A stretch of 6,217 bases of DNA from Acidobacteriaceae bacterium (GCA_027364815.1 DAHXOQ010000172.1:1-6217), one strand, 5' to 3'. Numbered from the stretch's first letter, positions 1 to 5,634 are shown. Program-made: numbers and translations. The notes: generated by a model from the sequence alone, not told the origin.

Positions 1-2
1 GC

Positions 3-97
3 CGCACCCTGGTGATGGTGCTGGAAACCGTGCTGCGCGCGATGCACCCGGTGATCCCGTTCATCACCGAGGAAATCTGGCAGGAGTTGCCTGCGCG
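3..97 (+). CDS. valS: Valyl-tRNA synthetase, internal fragment (anticodon-binding region)
   Basis: Frame 3 reads RTLVMVLETVLRAMHPVIPF followed by ITEEIWQELP. This matches the start of the ValRS anticodon-binding helical domain, where the E. coli enzyme has a very similar VLET..LR..HP.IPFITE.IWQ stretch. The enzyme charges tRNA-Val in the cytoplasm. Only about 30 residues of a protein usually near 900 are present. The left side is cut by the window edge. On the right, similarity stops around codon 30, where the ValRS C-terminal coiled-coil arm should follow. The frame instead runs through unrelated residues (ARSYLSASST...) to a TAG at 141-143. Leu and Val codons here are almost all CTG and GTG, unlike the CTC/GTC preference of the SDR just downstream. 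Because valS is essential, this is either a chimeric end joined during library construction or assembly, or a truncated remnant with an intact copy elsewhere. Family identification is confident; its native place here is not. Confidence 0.8.
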
Positions 98-559
98 CTC
101 CTACCTGAGCGCAAGCAGCACAGCGGCATCCTCATCAACGTAGCATCCATCGGTGGACTCTTCTCCCTTCCCACCGGCGCACCCTACTGCGGTACCAAAT
201 TCGCCGTCGAAGGCATCACCGAAGCGCTCATCTTTGAAATGCGCTCCATCGGCGTCCGCGTCAAACTCATCGAGCCCGGCTTCATCAAAACCAACTTCGG
301 CAACGCCATGACTTTCGCCAACGACGCATCCATCCCTGAATACCAACCCGTCGTCGCCAGATTATTTGAGTTCGTCGGAAAATTCCGCGAGCAAGCCTCC
401 GAACCCTCTCTCGCCGCCGAAGTCATCTACACTGCTGCCACTGACAACTCCGACCAACTCCGCTACCTCGTCGGCAAAGACGCAGAGCACTTCGTCCACC
501 TCCGCAACTCCCTCGACGACGTTGCCTTCTTCAAAGAAACCGGCAAGCTTTGGAGTTAG
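98..559 (+). CDS. Short-chain dehydrogenase/reductase (SDR), C-terminal part
   Basis: This is the catalytic half of a classical SDR, an NAD(P)-dependent cytoplasmic oxidoreductase whose substrate cannot be named from sequence. The frame reads LLPERKQHSGILINVASIGG. The catalytic Ser codon is at 146-148; the YxxxK motif (YCGTK) has Tyr at 185-187 and Lys at 197-199, and the Ser-to-Tyr spacing of 13 residues is normal. The segment VRVKLIEPGFIKTNF is the usual strand and loop after the active site (PG motif). The protein ends with GKLWS and TAG at 557-559. About 153 residues are visible of an expected 250-280. The N-terminal Rossmann half (GxxxGxG, NNAG) is absent because sequence upstream of about 95-110 belongs to ValRS in another frame. 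The SDR frame stays open to position 2, but residues before 98 have no SDR character. It converges on the OmpA-type gene and shares the hairpin at 578-604 with it. Confidence 0.9.
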   Translation, partial: LLPERKQHSGILINVASIGGLFSLPTGAPYCGTKFAVEGITEALIFEMRSIGVRVKLIEPGFIKTNFGNAMTFANDASIPEYQPVVARLFEFVGKFREQASEPSLAAEVIYTAATDNSDQLRYLVGKDAEHFVHLRNSLDDVAFFKETGKLWS

Positions 560-569
560 CAGTTCCAGC

Positions 570-604
570 AAAAAAATCGGCCCAAAGAAATATTCTTTGG
601 GCCG
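570..604 (-). terminator. Rho-independent terminator of the OmpA-family gene
   Basis: A perfect 12-bp stem pairs 578-589 with 593-604 (CGGCCCAAAGAA / TTCTTTGGGCCG) around a 3-nt loop. Read on the minus strand it is followed by one A and seven T, from the A run at 570-576, which is a textbook intrinsic terminator. It starts 31 nt after the minus-strand stop at 636-638. On the plus strand the hairpin is followed only by TTGGGGTTTG, so it would terminate the SDR gene less efficiently. It may still serve both convergent genes. Confidence 0.9.
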
Positions 605-635
605 TTGGGGTTTGTCCTTGCAAACTGCTTTACAT

Positions 636-2381
636 TTATTTCACTTCTGTTGCGCCTGACATATTCACTGTTGCGCCTGCTGGAATCAGAGTCGTTGTTG
701 CTGTGGCTCCATCCGCCGTGCCGCTGTATACAGTAATGCGCGATGCATCAATCCCCTTCTCTTTAACCAGGTAAGTCTTGGTATTGACCGCACGCTCGGT
801 TGCCAGCTTTTTCGCATTCTTCTCGCCGCTCGTTGCATTGCCTGTAATCGCAATCCGCGCGTCGGTGCTGTGTTGCAAATTGATGGCTATCTCATCGAGA
901 CAAGCCTTCGCTTCGTTGTCCACGCGTGCCGGACGGCGAACATCGCGGCCAAATTGAATCGTGCAAAGTTCACTGGTTGTTGGCAGCGGCGCCGGCGCTG
1001 GAGCAGTTACGGTTACCGTCGTTGCCCCCGTTCCGCTCTGGCCCTTGTCATCTGCAACATTGCAGGTGATGTTGACCGTTCCAACTGCTGCATTCGTCGT
1101 CGTCAAGGTTGCCGTCGACCCCGTTCCATTGATTGATCCGGAGTCAGCGCTATAACTGTACGTCAGTGGACGATTCGCTGGGCTCACGCCAACTGCCGTG
1201 ATCGTCGATGGGTCGCCAAACAAAACCGATGCCGGACTGGCCGCGCAACTCACCGTCGGTGGCCCGTAAGCCTTCACCATGTATGTCGCGCTGCAATCCG
1301 CATTCTCAAATTCTCTTGCGCCCTCGGTCACGTGACCCTTGAGCGTGTATGTACCCGGCGCAGCGCCCGTCGTATCTATACGCGCCGAGTTCTGCGTCCC
1401 CGTTACTGTTCCACCATCCGCATTCCATGTGTAAACGGCAGTTGCGGCTCCGTTCAAATTAGCCGTGCTCCCTGTGACCATGATCGGATCACCGGCATAA
1501 ACAGTGCCTGGATTTACCGAGCAGCTATACGTGATTGGCACTGGAGGAGGCGGTGGCGCGCCATGTCCACCAAACCTGAAGACGATTCCCGAGGAGAGGC
1601 GCATATCATTCTGCATCGCGCTGGCTCCCGTTGAGTGATCTTCAAAACGCGTCATCATGTACTCTGCCTGAATCAGTCGCAAGGCAAAGTGATGATTGAG
1701 CCTGATATCTAAACCGCCACCGGCCGTCATTGCAAATGAATTTTCCGACGGCAGTGGAATACAACCCACACCCGTGCAACCCGATTTGGAGTCGAGCGTC
1801 ACTTCGCTGGCATGTACGCCGCCAAAGAGCGCCTGTACAAATGGCGTCACGCGTGAGTTGTTCCTGAAAGAGTAGCGCGGACCAAACAGATATGTATAAA
1901 CCGTTCCACTTGAATTCACTACCACTGATGGGCTTGTGTGAGTGCTGTTGATGCGGACCTCTGAATCATCAAAGCCGCCGATGTCGCCCACCAATCCCCA
2001 GTGCCGCGTGAAGTTATAGGCAAACGATGCGCTGCCGCCATTGAGCCACGCCAGGCGGTTGCCATCAGAGAGCGAAGGAACGGCGCGCAAATAGGAGTAG
2101 CCAAGAAATAATTCAACCTTGGGCGTTCCGCCCTTGTGACCATCTGGATGATGTTCCGCTTTCGGTGTTGCTTCTTCATCCATCGCAGCCGTGGTCCACG
2201 GAATTGCCGTCTCACTCGACGGCTCCGTTGCATCAGTTGTCCTATTGTCATTGGCCGCGGCCGCATTGTTGCCATCCATAAGCGCCGCAGATCTGGCCGC
2301 CTCTTCCGCGCGAACCTGCAAAGTTGTCATTAAAAGTACGGCGAAGGCCGCCGTCGCAATCATCTTTACGTTGAATCTCAT
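636..2381 (-). CDS. OmpA-family outer-membrane protein with two Ig-like domains
   Basis: The product is 581 residues from ATG 2379-2381. Residues 1-25 are a Sec signal peptide (basic MRFNVK start, hydrophobic core, VRA cleavage before EE). Residues 26-86 are a low-complexity Ala/Thr/Glu/His segment. Residues 88-272 have the alternating, aromatic-rich pattern of an OmpA-like eight-strand barrel (LFLGYSYLRA, TYLFGPRYSF, GIVFRFGG). A proline run (PPPPPVP) follows, then two Ig-like domains of about 90 residues (283-371 and 375-459), then PAPAPLP and an OmpA/MotB-like domain (471-555, with LATERAVNTKTYLVKEKGID). The likely role is an outer-membrane anchor linked to peptidoglycan. The Arg of the peptidoglycan-binding motif is kept (R530), but the usual Asp of G-x-T-D is replaced (GNATS). 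All eight Cys fall in close or domain-sized pairs. The ATG was chosen over an upstream in-frame GTG (2394-2396) because AGGAGA sits 5 nt before it, overlapping the GTG region. The gene is separated from the lipoprotein gene upstream by a terminator, so it should have its own promoter in 2382-2477. I found no convincing -35/-10 pair there; a TTGGCA at 2456-2461 has only a poor partner. Confidence 0.9.
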   Translation of the reverse strand: MRFNVKMIATAAFAVLLMTTLQVRAEEAARSAALMDGNNAAAANDNRTTDATEPSSETAIPWTTAAMDEEATPKAEHHPDGHKGGTPKVELFLGYSYLRAVPSLSDGNRLAWLNGGSASFAYNFTRHWGLVGDIGGFDDSEVRINSTHTSPSVVVNSSGTVYTYLFGPRYSFRNNSRVTPFVQALFGGVHASEVTLDSKSGCTGVGCIPLPSENSFAMTAGGGLDIRLNHHFALRLIQAEYMMTRFEDHSTGASAMQNDMRLSSGIVFRFGGHGAPPPPPVPITYSCSVNPGTVYAGDPIMVTGSTANLNGAATAVYTWNADGGTVTGTQNSARIDTTGAAPGTYTLKGHVTEGAREFENADCSATYMVKAYGPPTVSCAASPASVLFGDPSTITAVGVSPANRPLTYSYSADSGSINGTGSTATLTTTNAAVGTVNITCNVADDKGQSGTGATTVTVTAPAPAPLPTTSELCTIQFGRDVRRPARVDNEAKACLDEIAINLQHSTDARIAITGNATSGEKNAKKLATERAVNTKTYLVKEKGIDASRITVYSGTADGATATTTLIPAGATVNMSGATEVK

Positions 2382-2386
2382 TGTCT

Positions 2387-2392
2387 TCTCCT
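2387..2392 (-). promoter_or_regulatory. Ribosome-binding site that fixes the OmpA-family start
   Basis: AGGAGA on the minus strand lies 5 nt (AGACA) upstream of ATG 2379-2381. It rules against the in-frame GTG at 2394-2396, which lies on the other side of this site. Confidence 0.85.
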
Positions 2393-2477
2393 GCACTACG
2401 CGTCGCTCTGATTGAAATCTATTAAGCAGCGGTTATTCGAACTCTGTACGAAACTTGCCAAACACCATTCAAGCTCG

Positions 2478-2515
2478 AAAAAATGCTGAGACCGTCCCTG
2501 AGAACGGTCTCAGCA
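2478..2515 (-). terminator. Rho-independent terminator of the DUF3494 lipoprotein gene
   Basis: A perfect 12-bp stem, 2484-2495 with 2504-2515 (TGCTGAGACCGT / ACGGTCTCAGCA), closes an 8-nt loop. On the minus strand it is followed directly by six T (A run at 2478-2483). The stem begins 5 nt after the stop codon TAA at 2521-2523. It separates the lipoprotein gene from the OmpA-family gene downstream. Confidence 0.92.
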
Positions 2516-2520
2516 ACCAA

Positions 2521-5022
2521 TTACGGCGCAGGCACATTCACAACGGTGTTCACCATCGTGACGGGTCCCGTGAGTACCAATGCCCTGCCGTTCAACGTTG
2601 TGATTGCCACAACGCCTGCTGTTGATATGGAGATTCCATCCTGCGCGATGATGGTTCCTTCCATCGTCCCTCCGCCCAGAATGCCGTTGATCGTTGCCGC
2701 GCTGCATACCTGCCAGAAAACATTCTTGGCCTGTGCGCCATTTACAAGTAGCACGCTTTCATTGAAGGACGGTGTGCCTACCGTGAGCGTCGTCGCCATC
2801 TGGAATACCCAGAAGGCATTCGGATCGCCCTGCGCGTCGAGTGTGAGATTGCCCAATGAAATCGCATAGCTTCCCGGTGCTGATTTGTAAATGCCCGGTG
2901 CCAGTACGCGATTGCCCAATTCACCGGCGCTGCCGCCCAATGTCGAAACATCAATGCCATTCGGATAAGCAACCAGTTTGTTGTATGCGCTCAACGCGTC
3001 CAACGCCGCCTGTGATGCAATGCTGAATGTCGTCGCTGTTCCTTCATTCGGGCAACCGACTGTTGGTGGTGGCGCTGCCGTATCAATCACGCCATTCACC
3101 TGACCAATATTGAGTGGCGTTTCCGTATACGTGCACTCGTATACACCGCCAACCAATACCGTCGTGTCGTGGAATCCGGTAATCAATGTGGAGGCCGCTG
3201 TTGTGCCGATGTCTCCATTGATCACTGTATAAATTCCCTGGTTCGTCACTCCTGCTGTTCCACCAAAGGCGCCAAATACAGATGCGCTTCCAGGGTTGCC
3301 CGGCGGGTTCACTGTTGTCGTGCCCGTTGTGAAGCTCCACGGATTAGGCGCGCCCGATGATCCAAGCGGGTTGCCGTATATATCCGTTGCGCCGTTAGTT
3401 ACCGTTGCGGTATAGATGCTGTTGTTAGTCAGCAGAACTGCCGGCGTGAATGTAGCTATGAAATTCACCGCATCATACGTAACCGTTCCTGCCACCGGTC
3501 CCGTTGGCCCCGTCAGTAGAAAAGTTCCCGTCGTGATCGTCAGCGGATCCATCGCCTTCGTAAACGTTGCGCTCACTGCCTGATTCAACGGAACATTCGT
3601 TGCCAGGTTCGCTGGTACCGTCGATAGCAACTCCGGCGGAGTGGTGGATTGTGTTGTGCCCGTGGTAAAGCTCCACACATAATTGCTGACCATCGCCGTG
3701 CCCGCCAGGTCCGTTACACCGGTGGTGATTGTGCCTGTGAATACAGTGCTCGGCGCTAACTTCACTGTCGGCGTAAACGTCAGCGTGTTGGCAATCGCCG
3801 AATAGGTTAAGAATCCAGCTACTGGCGTCGCCCCCGGCCCCGTCAGCATAAATGTATTTGCGTTGATCGTCGAAGGGTTCATCGCTTCGCTGAACGTCGC
3901 GCTTACAATCTGATTCAGCGGAACATTCGTCGCGCCATTCAATGGAATCGTTGAAATCACCGTCGGTGGGACGCCAACAATGGTGCCTGCCGTGGTAAAC
4001 GTCCACACATAATTCTCTGCCAGCGTTGTGCCGCCGAGGCTCTGCGCACCCGTCGTAATCGTGGCCGTATACACTGTGCTCGCTGTCAAATCTGCGCTTG
4101 GTGTAAACGTCGCCACCGATCCATCAGCAACATACGTCACCACTCCAGTCACGGCAACATTGCCCGGTGCTGTGAGAGTGAAAGTGGCCGTGTCAATCGT
4201 CGCCGCGTTCATCGCTTCACTGAAGATTGCGCTGATCGCCTTGTTCACCGCTACACCCGTGGCAAGATTCACCGGCACTGTGGAGATAATCGTCAACGCT
4301 GCTGTTGCTGGAACCGTCTTGAAGCTCCACACATAATTGAGTACCATCGGTGTGCCCGCAAGATCCTGCACTCCGGTTGTAATCTCTGCTGTATACACTG
4401 TGTTCAGCGCAAGATCGACTTCAGGCGTAAACGTCGCCACTGATCCGCTGCAACCAACGGCGCCTGTAACTGGAGTTCCCCCGGGTGCAAAAAGAAGGAA
4501 TGTCGTCGCAGGTGAAGCTATCGTCGTGCAGTTCATCGCTTCGTTGAAGGTCGCGCTGATGACCTGGTTAACAGGAACGCCTGTCGCCAGATTCACTGGG
4601 ATCGTCGAAATCACAATCGGCGGCGGAGTTATTGTTGTGAAGCTCCATACGTAATTCGCTATCAGAGGTGTGCCACCCAGGTTGGTAGCTCCAGTTGTAA
4701 TTGTCGCCGTATATATAGTGCTGAAATCAAGATTGGCGCTCGGCGTGAACGTCGCAGTCAAGCCCGTGTAACTTACGCTTCCGGCTACTGCTGTCCCGCC
4801 CGGCCCCGTCACAGTAAAGGTTGAGCCAGTGATTGTCGATGGCTTCATCGCCATGTTGAAGGTCGCGCTGATCGTCGTATTGACAAGCACATTCGTTGCG
4901 CCTGATGCGGGTACGGTCGAAACCACACTCGGAAGAACCACGAGCTCTTGACCGCATCCAACAACAAATATTGACATTAGCATCGCCAATATACTGAAAA
5001 TCCCAATCTTGTATTTGTTCAT
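2521..5022 (-). CDS. Lipoprotein with five Big_5 Ig-like repeats and a C-terminal DUF3494 (ice-binding) domain
   Basis: The product is 833 residues from ATG 5020-5022. Residues 1-22 are a lipoprotein signal peptide ending in VVGC, with C23 the lipidated Cys. Five tandem Big_5-type Ig-like domains follow at about 31-130, 134-236, 244-344, 353-454 and 463-567. Each opens with STxPxxxATxVxxN...SATF..AM and all but the last end in NYVW(S/T)F. Residues about 578-833 are a DUF3494 beta-solenoid: VINGDIG, ITGF, LAPGIYK, LTLDAQGDPNAFWVFQ, NGAQAKNVFWQV, GTIIAQ and NGRAL are its recognisable core. DUF3494 proteins include characterised ice-binding proteins of bacteria, fungi and algae, but not every member has been shown to bind ice, and adhesion is an alternative. 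The layout implies a lipid anchor, a rigid stalk and a distal binding head, either cell-surface or periplasmic; surface display is inferred. C630 and C657 bracket an insertion in the DUF3494 N-terminal part. C165 and C191 could pair in Ig domain 2. The gene stands alone between an AT-rich leader and its own terminator. The domain calls are strong; ice binding itself is unproven. Confidence 0.92.
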   Translation of the reverse strand: MNKYKIGIFSILAMLMSIFVVGCGQELVVLPSVVSTVPASGATNVLVNTTISATFNMAMKPSTITGSTFTVTGPGGTAVAGSVSYTGLTATFTPSANLDFSTIYTATITTGATNLGGTPLIANYVWSFTTITPPPIVISTIPVNLATGVPVNQVISATFNEAMNCTTIASPATTFLLFAPGGTPVTGAVGCSGSVATFTPEVDLALNTVYTAEITTGVQDLAGTPMVLNYVWSFKTVPATAALTIISTVPVNLATGVAVNKAISAIFSEAMNAATIDTATFTLTAPGNVAVTGVVTYVADGSVATFTPSADLTASTVYTATITTGAQSLGGTTLAENYVWTFTTAGTIVGVPPTVISTIPLNGATNVPLNQIVSATFSEAMNPSTINANTFMLTGPGATPVAGFLTYSAIANTLTFTPTVKLAPSTVFTGTITTGVTDLAGTAMVSNYVWSFTTGTTQSTTPPELLSTVPANLATNVPLNQAVSATFTKAMDPLTITTGTFLLTGPTGPVAGTVTYDAVNFIATFTPAVLLTNNSIYTATVTNGATDIYGNPLGSSGAPNPWSFTTGTTTVNPPGNPGSASVFGAFGGTAGVTNQGIYTVINGDIGTTAASTLITGFHDTTVLVGGVYECTYTETPLNIGQVNGVIDTAAPPPTVGCPNEGTATTFSIASQAALDALSAYNKLVAYPNGIDVSTLGGSAGELGNRVLAPGIYKSAPGSYAISLGNLTLDAQGDPNAFWVFQMATTLTVGTPSFNESVLLVNGAQAKNVFWQVCSAATINGILGGGTMEGTIIAQDGISISTAGVVAITTLNGRALVLTGPVTMVNTVVNVPAP
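3322..4932 (-). repeat. Five tandem Ig-like (Big_5) coding repeats
   Basis: A conserved end-of-domain block (GAAGCTCCACACATAATT-like on the plus strand, encoding NYVWSF) recurs with its CTCCAC core at 3335, 3671, 4001 (as GTCCAC), 4325 and 4643 (as CTCCAT). The repeat periods are 336, 330, 324 and 318 nt. A second conserved block codes for SATF..AM near each domain start. The fifth copy (3322-3636) is the most divergent, ending in APNPWSF instead of NYVWSF. Copies differ at many positions, so this is an old domain duplication and not a recent DNA-level amplification. Confidence 0.9.
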
Positions 5023-5028
5023 TTAGAG

Positions 5029-5035
5029 CCTCTTC
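5029..5035 (-). promoter_or_regulatory. Ribosome-binding site of the DUF3494 lipoprotein gene
   Basis: GAAGAGG on the minus strand is followed by CTCTAA and ATG 5020-5022, a spacing of 6 nt. It supports this start, which also gives a complete lipoprotein signal peptide. Confidence 0.75.
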
Positions 5036-5060
5036 TTTGTAACGTGGTGATTGTGTGTTT

Positions 5061-5102
5061 GCACTCATCTTAAAAATGAGCGAGTTTTATTTAAGTGAGT
5101 GC
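5061..5102. repeat. Imperfect inverted repeat in the leader of the lipoprotein gene
   Basis: The arm GCACTCATCTTAAA (5061-5074) is the reverse complement of TTTAAGTGAGTGC (5090-5102) apart from one extra base. That gives 13 pairs with a single bulge and a 15-nt loop. It lies 39 bp upstream of the lipoprotein start codon. It could be an operator, or a hairpin in the 5' untranslated RNA. There is no U-tract on the minus-strand side, so a terminator role is unlikely. Confidence 0.6.
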
Positions 5103-5104
5103 GA

Positions 5105-5282
5105 ATACTGATGAACCCTGATTCAACGACATTAATAAGTTTTTGTTTGCAATTCTGTATCATTCCGCTCAAAGTTAAAGTAATTCAAAATCTAAATGCG
5201 AATGTGAGCAATAAGAACCACAATTGCATGCAGATCCTTAATAAGAAATGAGTAAGTCAGCATACTGATCAGATTGATTCAA
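5105..5282. repeat. Spaced direct repeat ATACTGAT-N5/6-TGATTCAA, two copies
   Basis: Copy 1 is at 5105-5126 (ATACTGAT, GAACCC, TGATTCAA) and copy 2 at 5262-5282 (ATACTGAT, CAGAT, TGATTCAA). The 16 outer bases are identical and the spacer differs in both sequence and length (6 versus 5). The copies are 157 bp apart in the same orientation, upstream of the lipoprotein gene. Conserved ends with a variable middle suggest paired protein-binding half-sites, but chance in AT-rich DNA cannot be excluded. Confidence 0.45.
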
Positions 5283-5347
5283 TTGAAATCGTATATTTCT
5301 ATCTATATATAGCGGCTTGAATCTAACCTCTCTTGGAAATCAATTCC

Positions 5348-5476
5348 TTATGATTCATCCCGCTCCGGCACAAACGGATCTTCTTTCTCCCGCTCCAACC
5401 TGTCTTCGCGCACTTTCTCGTCTTCCCAATCGCGCCGCTTCTCCCGCTCTTCCCGTTCCTCGCGTCCGTCACTCAT
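5348..5476 (-). CDS. Small, extremely charged hypothetical protein (42 aa)
   Basis: ATG at 5474-5476 opens a 42-codon frame ending in TAA at 5348-5350. I do not recognise the product. It begins MSDGREEREEREKRRDWEDE and ends DPFVPERDES. I count 19 acidic and 12 basic residues, so 31 of 42 are charged. Hydrophobic residues are nearly absent (one W, one L, one F, two V besides Met1). It should be soluble, probably a charged helix up to the DPFVP break, with no signal peptide or membrane segment. Coding status is supported by a GGAG 7 nt before the ATG (5484-5487), by GC-rich codons unlike the AT-rich DNA on its left, and by a clean start and stop. It begins 26 bp after the stem of the tsf terminator, so it would need read-through from tsf or a promoter buried in the terminator region. 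The alternative is a chance frame in a purine-rich strand. Confidence 0.55.
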   Translation of the reverse strand: MSDGREEREEREKRRDWEDEKVREDRLEREKEDPFVPERDES

Positions 5477-5502
5477 TGCGCATCTCCAAAAACATTCAAT
5501 AC

Positions 5503-5551
5503 AAAAATTCCAAAATCAAAAACGGCCCGAAGATTTTTTCTTCGGGCCGTT
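5503..5551 (-). terminator. Rho-independent terminator of tsf
   Basis: A perfect 13-bp stem, 5521-5533 with 5539-5551 (AACGGCCCGAAGA / TCTTCGGGCCGTT), has a 5-nt loop. On the minus strand it is followed by a T-rich tail (5503-5520, TTTGATTTTGGAATTTTT). It lies 83 bp after the tsf stop codon. The stem core matches that of the terminator at 578-604 except for one base pair. Confidence 0.88.
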
Positions 5552-5634
5552 CGATACTTTCAACTCCGTGCTTTTTATTAGCGCGGAAAGAGCCGAAGGC
5601 TGCTGCTGCATGCAATGCGCCGCACTGCAAGTGC

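Larger units (their letters stand above)
5023..5347. other. AT-rich intergenic leader, no gene seen
   Basis: This 325-bp gap separates the small charged ORF from the lipoprotein gene. By hand count about 100 of the 300 bases in 5041-5340 are G or C (33%), far below the flanking genes. I see no ORF of note, no tRNA and no strong intrinsic terminator. It must hold the promoter of the lipoprotein gene, but no clear -35/-10 pair stands out; TTGAAT with AATGAT 18 nt later on the minus strand is the best weak candidate. It contains an inverted repeat (5061-5102), a spaced direct repeat (5105-5126 and 5262-5282) and short palindromes: TGCATGCA at 5225-5232, TTCAATTGAA at 5278-5287 and CTATATATAG at 5303-5312. 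Confidence 0.7.

Noticed and set aside
870..1634. Plus-strand open frames opposite the OmpA-family gene
   Set aside because: The opposite strand encodes a full-length, domain-consistent protein. The plus frames are Arg/Cys-rich shadow translations.
2394..2396. Upstream in-frame GTG as the start of the OmpA-family protein
   Set aside because: AGGAGA lies between this GTG and ATG 2379-2381, correctly spaced for the ATG. The ATG also gives a standard signal peptide without the extra MQEKT.
3473..4006. A 177-codon minus-strand open frame overlapping the lipoprotein
   Set aside because: It is a frame-shifted shadow of Ig repeats 3-5, with low-complexity residues and no recognisable family.
4028..4654. 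Two end-to-end plus-strand open frames (4028-4336 and 4337-4654)
   Set aside because: They are antisense to Ig repeats 2 and 3 of the lipoprotein. Their similarity to each other comes only from the repeat period, and they have no SD or family signature.
3322..4932. CRISPR-like or satellite array
   Set aside because: The period is about 320-336 nt, the copies diverge strongly at DNA level, and the repeats encode Ig-like domains in one continuous frame.
5225..5312. Short palindromes TGCATGCA, TTCAATTGAA and CTATATATAG as specific operator sites
   Set aside because: Palindromes of 8-10 bp are common by chance in AT-rich DNA, and none recurs or sits at a defined promoter position.
5552..5634. 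Possible structured RNA between tsf and its terminator
   Set aside because: There are only scattered GCTGC/GCATGC self-complementary bits with no convincing stem beyond the terminator itself, so it is treated as a 3' UTR.
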